From Nicotiana tabacum (Eukaryota > Streptophyta > Magnoliopsida > Solanales > Solanaceae): a DNA stretch of 64,000 nt. The translations under genes were made by a program, and so were the position numbers. The notes beneath the pieces were generated by a model. It was not told the DNA's origin. It saw nothing but the letters and a program-made list of their open reading frames with translations, and made no database searches. Location: NCBI RefSeq assembly GCF_000715075.1, contig NC_134087.1:184791276-184855275 (forward strand), written 5' to 3'. Position 1 is the stretch's first letter; the number at the start of each line of letters is the position of its first letter. Positions 11,445 to 22,020 of the stretch are shown here, piece after piece.

Positions 11445-12460
11445 ATGGGCATAGTAAGTTGGTTCAAGGCTTGGAGGAAGTATTCTACCATTTCACTTTC
11501 CTTCATAGGAGGATCCACTCTTGTTGCCTGTTCTCTCCACCGAAAGCCATACTCTTTGAAACATTCATTGTGTTTCTTCTCAAACTTTGTCAAAGATAAT
11601 CGATCTGGGATGATTTCCAGATTGTATTGGAAATGGTATGCGAATGCCTGTGCCAGGTCATCCCAGGTGTACCATCTCCCATGGTCCTGGCGTGTATACC
11701 ACTCCAAAGCTGATCCGCTTAAACTTTGACTGAAGTAAGCCATCAATAATTCATCCTTTCCCCCAGCTCCTCGCATCTTGCTACAGAAACCCCTTAAGTG
11801 GGCTACTGGGTCGCCGTGCCCATTGTATAGGTCAAATTTGGGCATCTTGAAGCCAACTGGTAATTGTACATTTGGGAATAAGCATAGATCTTTGTAGGCC
11901 ACACTGACCTACCCACCTAATCCTCGCATGTCTCTGAACGATTGTTCTAGACTCTTGACCTTCCTGAACATCTCTTCTTGTTCAGAATTTTTGGCTGGCT
12001 TGTCAATTTCGGTTGGGAGATCAAAACGAGGAGCAGTTGAATGGATTTCGGAGGCTTTGAGGGTGGGCTCCGGGGGGTAATATTGGTTGTCCTGGGCCTG
12101 GAATGTAGGCTCACTAGGAGATTTGTGGAATGTAGCCGGGGAAGGTGCTACGAAAACAGGAGTCATAGGTGGAAGAAAGTATGGAACTGGTTTCGGAGGT
12201 GGAGACTGCGGTGTCTGAGAGGTGGTGCCTCGGTAGTGCTGGTAAATGGGGAAATTTGGGGATAATTCAGTGGTAATATTATCCTGAGTTTGGGTCATTG
12301 ATGGAGCAGGGTTAGTTGGGTAAGATGGGGGCAACTGTCCTGTAGACCAGGCTTGGTACATCTCAGCCATTTGCTGCTTGAGTTTAAACATCTCTTCTTT
12401 CATTTTCCCGACATCCATCTCCTCTAGCTCAATACCTGTGTCAACATCTGGGATAGACAT
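11429..12460 (-). pseudogene. Ogre-like gag, N-terminal part and capsid-like domain
   Basis: The frame starts with ATG at 12460 (MSIPDVDTG). Early residues form a short coiled coil (KMKEEMFKLKQQMAEMYQAW), followed by a Pro/Gln-rich stretch. After a TAG at 11909..11911 the same frame gives the retrotransposon gag domain: FPNVQLPVGFKMPKFDLYNG, GHGDPVAHLRGFC, LLMAYFSQSLSGSALEWY and FAYHFQYN. It then frameshifts near 11450. The TAG is consistent with CAG to TAG. Together with the next ORF this is one broken gag-protease reading frame. Confidence 0.88.
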
Positions 12461-12973
12461 ACTTTCGGGTATTGGTCCTTTTGATCTCGTGTGATAATGA
12501 TAATATGCCAGTATACTCTTTAGAGAAACTAACTGCTTGAATTCTGGAAATGAGCAAACTTGTTAGTTTTGAGAGTTTAACACATATATAATTACACGTT
12601 GAGATGCAATGCTCCTAGACAAATAACCCCTTTCTATTATGCATTTGCTCGGCTGCTTGTGTCGTCCCAGCTTTCTTGAAATTTTTATTGTTACTCACTT
12701 TTATTTTATTTATTATATTCCTTATTGTGGTGGTCGAATCTTATAAAGATTGCCTACGTATCATGCCCCCGCATGAATCAGACCTTGCGTAGTTCGGACA
12801 TGAGGCAAACACTTTTATTCATTATACAAAGATGAACAGACATTACATTTGAAAACTTTGTAAGAAAATGGCTTGAAACACACACACTTAAATCAAAATA
12901 AAAAGATACAATTCTTAACATCTCACAACGTGCCCCACTTTCCACTTGTGTTGTAAATTATTAGATTTTTTGC
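12461..12973 (-). other. Spacer between upstream ORF and gag of the Ogre-like element
   Basis: Non-coding, AT-rich. It holds one copy of the CCTACGTATC ... GAATCAGACC ... GTAGTTC motif at about 12751..12800, also found twice in the 3' UTR. No other feature seen. Confidence 0.6.
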
Positions 12974-13492
12974 TCAATGTGGGGCTTGACCTGGATGACC
13001 TCCCAGCGTACGATACATCCTTTCCAACTCCATTGCTAGATGACGGGCAAAAGTGGGTGCATGCTCTGTAAACCTTTCATAATCCATTCCTTGGCAGTTT
13101 ACGTAACTTTGAGAGGTGTAGACCGCCAGGTCGTGGATTTGTGCCCTGAAATCTTGGAGACGTTGGTCTTGGTTCTGCAATTGCTGCTGGCGAGTGGTGG
13201 CTATATCTCTGACACGGTTTTCACGATCTAGAGCTGACTCTAACAGAGCTCGGAGTCTGGCCTTCTCTAATCTTGCATGCGCTCTTTCCCTGTCGGTGTC
13301 TGCTTGTTGATGTTCTCTGTTGCATCTTCTTGCCTCTTCTAGTTGTGCACGAAGCTGGTCTTCTGATCGTATCCAATGGTCTTTTTCCTTCTTGAATTGT
13401 GCCCTGTCTTTTTCGGATTGCCTATCTTGGCGTTCCTTATTACAAATTCCTTCTTGATATAAAATGTTGCAATTTGTGCTTATACATCCCAT
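12974..13492 (-). CDS. Extra upstream ORF of the Ogre-like element, coiled-coil protein
   Basis: 172 codons from ATG at 13492, uninterrupted. Residues ~20 to 110 are rich in Glu, Arg, Gln and Lys (ERQDRQSEKDRAQFKKEKDH ... REHQQADTDRERAHARLEKARLR), predicting a long coiled coil. No enzymatic motif is visible. Ogre elements are known to carry an additional ORF of unknown function upstream of gag, and position and orientation match. It is the only ORF of this element left without a stop or frameshift. Confidence 0.7.
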   Translation of the reverse strand: MGCISTNCNILYQEGICNKERQDRQSEKDRAQFKKEKDHWIRSEDQLRAQLEEARRCNREHQQADTDRERAHARLEKARLRALLESALDRENRVRDIATTRQQQLQNQDQRLQDFRAQIHDLAVYTSQSYVNCQGMDYERFTEHAPTFARHLAMELERMYRTLGGHPGQAPH

Positions 13493-14873
13493 CTCATTCT
13501 CATATGCTTGTTTTTTAATCCAAAATTATAATTTCTTAGTTAATTTGTTTATAACGATAAATAATCAAATTGATGAGAAAGGGGTTATTATTCGAATTGA
13601 TTCAATAAAATTGTATTACATGCAACATAGTTGTGAGCCTAAACATTCATGATATTCTAACATCGTAACGAGCTATACCAACTCACCTTACTCATATGAT
13701 TATATATATACCTGTCATCATGCCATATATGAACATATAACTTATATCAATCTAAACAAAATCATATTTTTACAAGATATACTAATAATGTAACTTCTTG
13801 ATACTTCCATTCTACTTTACATTTAGCTAAAGACATTACGGGATGTAATCAATGGCCCATTTTTATGCCATATTCCCTATTTTGATAATTCAAATATAAC
13901 TATATTAATGAGATTTCGAAATGGATAACATTATTACAAACTTTATACGAATTTCAAAATAAGGTAATTAACTTATAGCCATCGTGTTGAATTCACCACT
14001 AATTAACCAACACGAAATAAAACCGAAATTTGAACTAAAGGACTTAGATGAGTAGAAAGAAGAATTATAACTCCAAACTTCATTTATTTGCCGTGTTGAA
14101 GCTTTTCACAACATGAGTTTAAAAGGTATGTACCTGGAAATGAAGGTAGAAGGAGTAAATTTCAGCAGTAGCAGCAGTAACAAAATCAGCAGAATAGCAG
14201 TCTTTCCACAGATTTGAGCAATAATAAGACCCGAGGAAACCAAATGCACAGTAATAGTATTCTTTTGAGAAATTTCAGCTTTGAACCAAAAAAAATGCCA
14301 CTAAAAACAGACCCGAACAGATTCAGAAATATGTTTTTGATTTTTCTTTTCTTCTTCTACATATGTTTCAGATTGTGTGTGTATATGTGTGTTCTCTTTT
14401 TGTTTCTTTTTCTGTTTCCTTCTTCCTCTTCAGATTTTCATTTCTGATTTTTCTGCTTATGATTTTCCACTCTCAAATTTATCTTTTCCCTCTGTGTATT
14501 TCTCCTCAAATCTCCCTAAAAAATCTGATTTTTAAATCAGTCCCAATTCCTCCTCTCTTATACAGGTCTGCCCCTCTTTTTAGCCTACTGTCCGGACCCC
14601 TTTCTTCTTTTAAAAAAAATCAGAAAGTCCCATTAAAATCTGCTTTTAAATACTTTAAGTGATCTTATCCTGATTTTAAGCAGTCCCATTACCCTTTGTT
14701 TCCCATTATCCCATTAATTTAAAGCCATTAACATTCCACTTTCAGCCCACTATTATTATCATATTACCTTCACTGTTTTATCCCCGAAATGCCCCTGAAA
14801 TCTTGATGTTATTACTGCTTTTAAACTTAAATTCAGAATCTAACAATACAGATTTTAAAAATCTGTTCAAACC
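13493..14873 (-). other. 5' leader of the Ogre-like element and possible inner part of the 5' LTR
   Basis: No gene seen. The inner end of the 5' LTR cannot be fixed because its partner at the left is cut at position 1, so some of this stretch may be LTR. A second TATA-like box, TGTATAAGAG on the minus strand, lies near 14550. I found no convincing tRNA primer-binding site. Confidence 0.5.
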
Positions 14874-16957
14874 TGATTATTAATCTGATTTAAGATAGCT
14901 ACAACTAATTCTCTTAAGTTCTGAACTGAATCTTAACTGAGAATATACTCTTTCTAATACAATGGTATCTAATCAATACTTGTGAAATTGAGTTTAAACC
15001 TAGCATCACAATAACATTACACTGAACTCAGTACAATAATTCAAACTGAACTTCAGCTTTTGAACTAAGATCAAACAAACAGGAGCATTGTCAATATACT
15101 GACAATGCCCTGAAACTTAATGTTCAGGAAACAATATACATACAACAATTATTCTGACAGACTTATTGATTTACAAACAAGGGTGATTTAACTGACGAGT
15201 ATTAACTTAAGCTGATTATCTACAACAATTGTCAACAAACAGTCTATAGAAACAGATTATTTCAATCAGTATTATCACAAACGGGAATTCATAATGTAAC
15301 TAATCGACGAATTTAATCGAGTCGATTACACACATTGTGAACAAACATAACCAACAGAAACAATTCATTTATTTGATCAAACATACGGGTATGAGACAAA
15401 ATGACAGAATTAATCAAACAAAAATATGAAAAATTAACAGGTTATTGCAACAAACAATTATTCATGTAGGAAACAAAAAGAAATAAGAAAAATACCTCTA
15501 AATCTTTAAATTCAACCGGACTCAAACTCAACTTGGATTCGGGCTTTTTGAAATCAAACAGACCTTAGTCGAAGTATTTTCCACTGAAAATACTTCAACT
15601 AAGGTCGATTAAACCTCAATCCTTTATTTGAATTGAAAAAGATTCCAAGATTGGAAAATTTAGGGTTTCAGATCTTGGATTTTAAATCCGAACATTTCCG
15701 GGTAGATTGGAAGGGAACCAAAGACGACACAAGGGTGAGGGAAGCCTAGGGGTGATTTGGTGTTAGTTTACAACAGATCTGGGTGAGTTAATGTTTGGCT
15801 CGAATCTTCAAATGAAGATTCGAGAAGCTCTGAGGTGATTCGAGCCAAACAAACACCGGATCCATAACGAGGCAGGCTAGGGGGTGCTATGGTGTTAACC
15901 GTGGCTTGGTTGATTTGGATCTGAGTTTGCCTCGAATCTTCAAATGAAGATTCGAGAAACTCCAGGGAGATTCGAACTCAATGGTTATCATATTCGGATA
16001 GAGGGTGGTCAGGGGGTTCAGGGGTGTTAAGGTGGTGACCAGCGGCGTTGTTGCCGTCGGGTTTCAGGCGGTGGGGAATGAGGGCGGCTAGGGTTAGGGT
16101 GTGATTTCGGAGGGGATGATGAACAGTAGAGAGGAGGGGGGTGTTTAGTTAGGGGCCGGGGTAGGGGTTTGGACCTTATATAGGGGTGGGGTGGATTGAT
16201 CTCATCCGTTGGATCAATTAAGATGCACGGTTGAGATCAATTCACTTAACCAAACGACATTGTTTGGTTTAAGTTGGGGGAAAGGGGTCAGCCCGGAGGT
16301 GATATGGATCGGGTTTGGGTGAATTACTGAGTTCGTTGGATCAAGATAGCGGAACGATTCAGATTTGATAACTTAAAACGCCGTCGTTTCATTTAAGCAA
16401 TGGCTGAACTGGACCGTTTGATTGAAACGAATCAATGGCCCAGATTTGAAGTATCCATACGGCGTCGTTTAGGTTTGTTCGAATCGGACCAGACATGGGG
16501 ATGTTGGACTGGGCTGTGGGATTCACTTTGTTTGGGCCTGGATTTAGGTCCAGGTCCGATTTTTCTTTTTTACAACTTATTTTTTATTTTCTAATTTTAT
16601 AAAAATCTTAATTAAAAGTATAAAAAAAAAATTACCCTTCCAACGATATTAATTACCTTTTAACAATTATTTAACTCATAGGCAAAATATTAATCACACA
16701 GTGGAATATTTAAAATAGAACAAATGCATATTTTTGCGATTTTATTTTGAATCAATGCATAATTAAATCCTAGATATGCATGCAACATGTATTTTATTTT
16801 ATTTTTTATTTTATTATGACAAAGTAAACATTTACGGACATAACACAAATTTTTAACAAACACCACGCAAATTTTAAAAATTGTACACTAAAGAAACTTA
16901 TTTTATTTTTTGATTTATTTTGGAGTAGTTTTCGTGAGGCAAAAATCACGTGCTCAC
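14874..16957 (-). repeat. 5' LTR of the Ogre-like element (at least this extent)
   Basis: Aligns end to end with 1..2087. The outer end is at 16957 (minus strand TGTGAGCACGTG). It contains the same TATA box (near 16188) and the same hairpins as the other LTR. The two LTRs diverge at 16958, where CACTA sequence begins. Confidence 0.92.
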
Positions 16958-16989
16958 AAATAGTACCACGAGGATAATCACCAAAGCCA

Positions 16990-17340
16990 CCAGACAGCTT
17001 TATGATGCCAATGAAGCAAGATGAGCTATTCAATGAAACTCGTATTGTAAAGAAGAAGAAAGAGACTGATTCAGAAAGGAGGGTCGAACCTCGACTATAT
17101 ACATGTAAGTTTTTTACTTTTCATTAAGTATTTTGATTTACTTTTATATAAATTTTGAAATACTAATTCAATATATATAATTTTTCATATAGGTTCGCTT
17201 CACATGCAGCTGACGTGGGAGAATTCATACGCAGTCAACCACCTAATGAATCGGGCGAGGCAATCCAACTTTCGGACGAGGATGCTGAAAGAACACTCCT
17301 TGAGTACTTTATATACTTTGAACTAGACAAAAAAATTTAG
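16990..17340 (+). pseudogene. C-terminal exons of a CACTA-encoded protein (plant Transposase_24-like)
   Basis: Two coding-like stretches. The first (about 17006..17104) reads MKQDELFNETRIVKKKKETD ... VEPR, like the C-terminal region of plant CACTA ORF products (ELF-T-H-KKK-WVEPR pattern). It is followed by a GTAAGT donor at about 17106. After an AT-rich intron ending TTCATATAG, a second stretch reads VGEFIRSQPPNESGEAIQLS and reaches a stop at about 17338. The phases of the two stretches do not join cleanly, so the gene is probably decayed. The 5' exons were separated by the Ogre-like insertion. Confidence 0.5.
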
Positions 17341-17539
17341 TTCTATTGTGTTAGTTCTTTTTAGTTCGAATGGGCTTGTAATAAGCGTTAACTTAGTTTT
17401 GTTAGCTTAATGTATTAGTTCTATTGATTGTTGCTTTTAATTTTTGTTGTTGTTGATACTGGCATAAAATGCCTGTTTAGGATGTTTGGTAAGCTGGCAG
17501 GTGGAGTAGCTTCCAAAACAGGCAGTTTCTGCCAAAAAT

Positions 17540-18112
17540 ATACCAAGAAAAGCGACCAACTTTGGTCTCTATTTGGTCGCATTTCACTATAAAAAAATAA
17601 TTTTTTGGGCAATAGCGACCAACCTTGGTCACTACCTGCCCAGATTTCTATTAAAAAAAATACAATTTTTAGAAATATAGCGACCAATGTTGGTCGCTTA
17701 TCTTTAAAAAAAAATTAAATTCTTGAATTTAGCGACCTACTTTGGTCTTTATTGTCCAGATTTTAAAATATAATATTTGAATTAGAGACCAAAGTTGGTC
17801 GCTTTCTAATGATTAATGATAAATTAAAAACAACGTATTTCATATGTAGAGACCAACTTTGGTCGCCAAATTTATATTATTAAATTAATATAGCGACCAA
17901 AGTTGGTCACTAAAGTCAAAATCAGAATATTTGGTCCTTTTACCTTAGAGACCAAAGTTGGTCGCTAATTAGCGACCAACTTTGGTCCCTAAAATAAAGG
18001 GACCAGCAATATTGCGACCAGGCATGTTTGGTCGCTTTTTGGTCGCTTTTAGGCCTATAAGAGACCAACTTTGGTCGCTTTTTGTGGTCGTTTTTTACCG
18101 GATTTATAGTAG
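17540..18112. repeat. Subterminal palindrome array of the CACTA element
   Basis: More than ten copies of a GCGACCAACTTTGGTCGCT-like unit in both orientations, many of them self-complementary across GACCAA(C/A)TTTGGTC. The spacers are AT-rich. Confidence 0.85.
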
Positions 18113-18114
18113 TG

Positions 18115-18859
18115 TACTATAGGCAAACCATGATTTAAATTCTATGAATTCAACCTTTAATATTTTTATTGGGATCGAAAAATAATAAGGCATCATGCGG
18201 AAGCTAATAAAACACATCTTGGCGATAAAAATCAGACGACAAAGAAAAATATACTAAAAGAGAATATTATAATGGGGTTTAGTCAATTGATCTACAGATG
18301 AAAAAATTAATATAGAATAAAATATAAAACTTCCAGAGAATAGCCCCCCCCCCCCCACACACACACACAAAACTCTCATAAGAACTACATTGTGGATGCT
18401 ATTGTGTTCTGTACGAAGGAGGGATCATCAATTTATAGAGGTTATAATTTTTCCTCCAAGAAAGGGATCTGAAAAATATGTAAGAGATCTATACTTTCGT
18501 TTTAGGAAAAGTAAAATCAATTATGGTAAACTCTTTTCCTTCCTTCAAGAAAAGGTAAAATCCAAATATAGAAAGAAAATCAGGATAAAATCCTGATAGT
18601 TCTTAATATATAACTCATTATCTCCTTAAAGTTATGAGTTCATACCTATAATTTTGTTGTGATTTCAGTAATCTTTTGCGTAAAAATGTGTATTCCGCAT
18701 TTAAAGTTGTGGGTTCAATTGAATCGTTGCTTTAAGATTACATACGCCTCGATGAGTACGTCGTACATTTTGGAAGTATCTGAAGATAATGACTTACAGC
18801 AAATATTCATGACGTATCCATTTTTTTTGGAAAATATATTATTCAACCTAGTACCCTCG
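18115..18859. repeat. Copy A of an old duplication, left part, with a ~430-bp insertion
   Basis: 18118..18167 and 18603..18859 match copy B at 52110..52437 with scattered differences (both include TATAACTCATTAT and GATAATGACTTACAGCAAAT). Between them, about 18168..18602 is absent from copy B, so it is an insertion. It is bounded by TTAATAT on both sides and holds a C13 plus (AC)n run at 18344..18371. I cannot assign its family. No gene seen. Confidence 0.7.
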
Positions 18860-19443
18860 AACCTTAGCCAGACGGTCTACTACTTTGTTTCCTTTTCTGA
18901 AGCTATGCCGGACCACAATGACCTTCTCCTTCCCAGACAGCAGCCACCTGCAGTTATGAACAATAGAGTCAAAAATAGTATTGCCATTTCCAGGAGATGT
19001 AATACATGTATTGAGTCAGATTCAATTTCCAGAGGAAGTATGTTTCTTTCTATCGCGAACTTCTGACTTTGCTCGAAAGCCAATAGTTTTGCATGGATGC
19101 ATGAAGCCGCGTGAACTCTCATGTTGAAGCCCAGTATCCATTGGCCATTATGATCGCATACCACTCCACCTATTCTGCTTGTAGCTTTATTATGTGCACC
19201 ATCAAGATTTAGTTTGTACCAACCTATTGGAGGCTTCCTCCAATTTTTGTTGTAGCTGAGTCTAAGATCCTGGTTGCTTTCCCTTTCCGTTAGGTAATAG
19301 AACTCACTAGCTTGATTGATGATACGTGGTAAGGATATGAGATTAGTAGTATTGTTTTTCAGATTATAGTTTCTGTTTAGCCAAATATTCCAGAGTAGGA
19401 ATGGGAACAAGTGGTTCCAGTTGATAGTGCTGGAGGGAACCAA
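18860..19443 (-). pseudogene. LINE ORF2 RNase H domain
   Basis: Reads GWYKLNLDGAHNKATSRIGG (first catalytic Asp), then HAKLLAFEQSQKFAIER (Glu position), then IESDSIHVLHLLE (Asp). The normal ending of this domain (a VADRLAK-type motif) appears after a frameshift at the very edge of the element, around 18862..18885, where homology stops. Upstream, WNIWLNRNYNLKNN is typical of the linker before RNase H in plant LINEs. Confidence 0.85.
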
Positions 19444-20139
19444 AGGGTTACTATCTTTGATGGCCTATAGCCAATTGATATTATCGTAGTTTAGAGCAGT
19501 CGTATCAAAATTAAGGGATTTCCATAAAAATGTGGCTACCTCGCAGTGTAGAAAGATGTGAGGAAGGGATTCCTCCCTTGACCTACACACAGCGCATGTT
19601 TTGTCTACATTCATTCCAATATAAGGAAGGAAAGAGTGTGTGGGGAGTCTATTGTGGCATCATTTCCAAAGGAAGAATTTAATTTTATTTGGGCAGTGAG
19701 CCTCCCATACTCATTTGAATTTGTTAGAGTTATTACAAGGAGATGGTACCGGATTCTCAATTAGGGAATAACATGAAGCCATGGAGAAGGAGCCATCAGT
19801 ATTGGGTTCCCAGAGGAGGTGATCATAATAGCGATTAGTGGGTATACTAAAGTTGGTAATGTTATTAGAGACGTTAGGGGGAAGGATGAAGGATAGCTTA
19901 TCGAAGGGTCAAGTATTATTAACAATAAGATCACTAATTTTTAATTCATGATCCTTAATATTTAGGAGGCCTTCTATACAGTTTCTTAGAAGGGGAGTGT
20001 TTGGGATCCATCTAGCGCTCCAAATGGAGAGGGAGGAGTTACTATGGATTGTCCATAGGCTCCCTTTGCTACAGATGTGCCAACCCTTGAGAATGATATT
20101 CCATGTATGGGAATGCTTCAATTTTCTGTTGTTGTTCAC
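19444..20139 (-). pseudogene. LINE ORF2 zinc-binding linker (zf-RVT-like)
   Basis: 20139 downward reads HTWNIILKGWHICSKGSLWT ... SIWSARWIPN, the region that usually follows plant LINE RT. Further down (about 19550..19650) translation shows a Cys/His cluster (DKTCAVCRSREESLPHIFLHC in one frame) typical of zf-RVT. Several stops and frame changes. Confidence 0.7.
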
Positions 20140-22020
20140 AAATTTCTAGGTAAGGATGTTGGCCCAAGGGGCAGAAGGTGAGTTAAGAAACCTCCAAGTT
20201 GTACTAGTTAGTAGGGCCAAATTCTTGGACGTTGCTTTGGGTAATCCCAAACCCCCTTTATCATTATTATTAGTAATTGTTTCCCAGCTAATAAGAAGAA
20301 GTTTCTTTTTGGAATCTGTTGTACTCCAGATGAAATTCCTTTGAATTTTATCAATGAGTAAGGATTTTAACAGGAAGAAGGGTATATTGCATCACGTGGC
20401 TAGGGATACTTGCTAGAGTAGAACATGCAAGTGTAGTTCTACCAGCGATATTTAAGCAGCTCGATTTCCAAATGGCTAATCTAGGTCTCATTGTATCAAA
20501 AATATATTGGAAATCCTTAGCTTTAGGGATGGAGTTGGCTATTGGGAAGCCAAGATATTTTCCAAAAGAATCACAATTTTTAATACCAAAAAATTGGGAG
20601 ATATCATTGATGTAGCTATTAGGACAACTTTTTGAAAAAATGATTTTAGACTTAACAAGGTTTATAGATTGTCCAGACATGTTGCAAAATTGATTAATAC
20701 CATAGAGGATAGTATTGCAAGTCTTATTATTAATGTGACCCATTAGGGTTAGGTCGTCAGCGAAGAAGAGATGAGAAAGGCTTAAACCATTTGTTGATAG
20801 TCTAATATAATCCCACATTTTAATGTTTACTTGGTGGTTAATATATCTAGTGAACATTTTCATACAAAGAATGAATATGTATGGTGACATAGGGTCACCT
20901 TGCCTAATACCACGACTTGGGGTGAACCATCTTATGGTTGTACCATTGACTAGCACGGACATAGTGCTAGTAGTAATGCATGACATGATGAGAGTGGTAA
21001 TTTTAGGGGGAATTTAAAGTAAATCAACGTTTTATGGATAAAGGACCACTCAAGCTAATCAAAGGCTTTTTCTAAGTCAAGCTTAAGAATCATTTTGCCT
21101 TTCTTGCTACTACTTTTCCTGAAATGGTTCAAAATTTCTTGGATTAAAATAGCATTATCACTAGCGCGTCTATTTTTAGGAAGCTAGCTTGGAAAGGTCT
21201 AATGATTTTGTCTAAGAAGGGTTTTAGTCTATTTGTGATGATTTTAGTAACCACTTTGTAAATTTTATTACAAAGACTAATAGGCCTAAAATATTTTAGG
21301 CCGTTTGCATTGGGTATTTTAGGGATGAGGCAGATGAAAGTGCTATTATTTTCCAATGGAATACGCTGAGTAGCAAAGATTTCTTGGAAATAGGGAGTAA
21401 CACTGCGGCCAACTATTTTCCAATAATTTTGATATAAAAAGGGGTGAAAACCATCCGGTCCCGGGGCTTTATAAGGTTTAAACGAGAATAAGGCCCTTTG
21501 ACTTTCACTATTACAAAGTGGTCTATCTAGGCTGGATAGATCTATATGATCAAAACTCTTTGGTAGGTTATACTTTTTGAGAGATGATGGGACGTAGTAA
21601 AGGCTTCCTCAAAATAATTTAGGACATGGCTAAGAATTTCATTAGGATTATCAATCCAGTTTCCGGAATTGTCTTTTAAGTAGCTAATGTGATTTCTTCT
21701 TCTTCTATTTGTGGCACTAATATGGAAGAATTTTGTATTGGCTTCGCCATCATTGAGCCAATTGACTATTGATCTAAGCTTCCAGTAGTCCACTTCTAAT
21801 TTGAGGAGACTATTATAATCTTTTTGTAACGAAAGTTCTAGCTCTTGTAAAAAGCTACTAGTAGCATAGTGGGGGGAGCACTGGATGTCGTTAAGTCTAG
21901 CTAATATTTCTTTCATTTTCTTGAAGATATCCCTAAAGATATACTTACACCAATTTTTAATATTGATAACAAAGTCGTGTGCGGCCGATTTAAAATTATT
22001 ATTGGCCCAGTAAGAGCAAA
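20140..22020 (-). pseudogene. LINE ORF2 reverse transcriptase
   Basis: Fragments in changing frames. 21542..21916 is the pre-RT region (WLNDGEANTKFFHISATNRR). 21144..21356 is fingers/palm start (ICLIPKIPNANGLKYFRPIS, then LCNKIYKV). 20351..20986 is the palm, with SRGIRQGDPMSPYIFILCM, the active site LFFADDLTLMG and GQSINLVKSKIIFSKS. The FADD motif is intact, but at least three frame breaks separate these parts. Confidence 0.9.

Larger units (their letters stand above)
1..16957 (-). mobile_element. Ty3/gypsy LTR retrotransposon, Tat/Ogre-like, left end cut by window
   Basis: A full-length but inactive element read on the minus strand. Its 3' LTR is at the left (1..2087, incomplete) and its 5' LTR at the right. 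Order in the sense direction: upstream coiled-coil ORF, gag, protease, G-patch-like segment, candidate intron, RT, RNase H, a second archaeal-type RNase H, integrase, then a long 3' UTR with a minisatellite. Two RNase H domains mark the Tat lineage. The extra 5' ORF, the intron between protease and RT, and 3' UTR tandem repeats are known Ogre traits. Five premature stops and one frameshift break the polyprotein. The first ~760 aligned bases of the two LTRs show 9 differences that I counted, so the insertion is fairly young. It lies inside a CACTA element (right flank at 16958). The left target-site copy is off the window. Confidence 0.93.
16958..18114 (+). mobile_element. 3' end of a CACTA (En/Spm-like) transposon interrupted by the Ogre-like element
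   Basis: The right terminus ends ATTTATAGTAGTG at 18114. Its reverse complement starts CACTACTATAAATCCGG, a CACTA-type inverted repeat that closely resembles the left end of the small element at 50495. The ~570 bp inside it are packed with GACCAACTTTGGTC/GACCAAAGTTGGTC palindromes, as expected for the subterminal arrays bound by CACTA TNPA-type proteins. Remains of a transposon protein gene lie at 16958..17340. The 5' half must lie left of the window, beyond the Ogre-like element. Confidence 0.82.

Noticed and set aside
13493..14873. tRNA primer-binding site for the Ogre-like element
   Set aside because: Searched by eye for tRNA-Arg, tRNA-Met, tRNA-Lys and tRNA-Asp 3' ends next to a TG; nothing convincing found.
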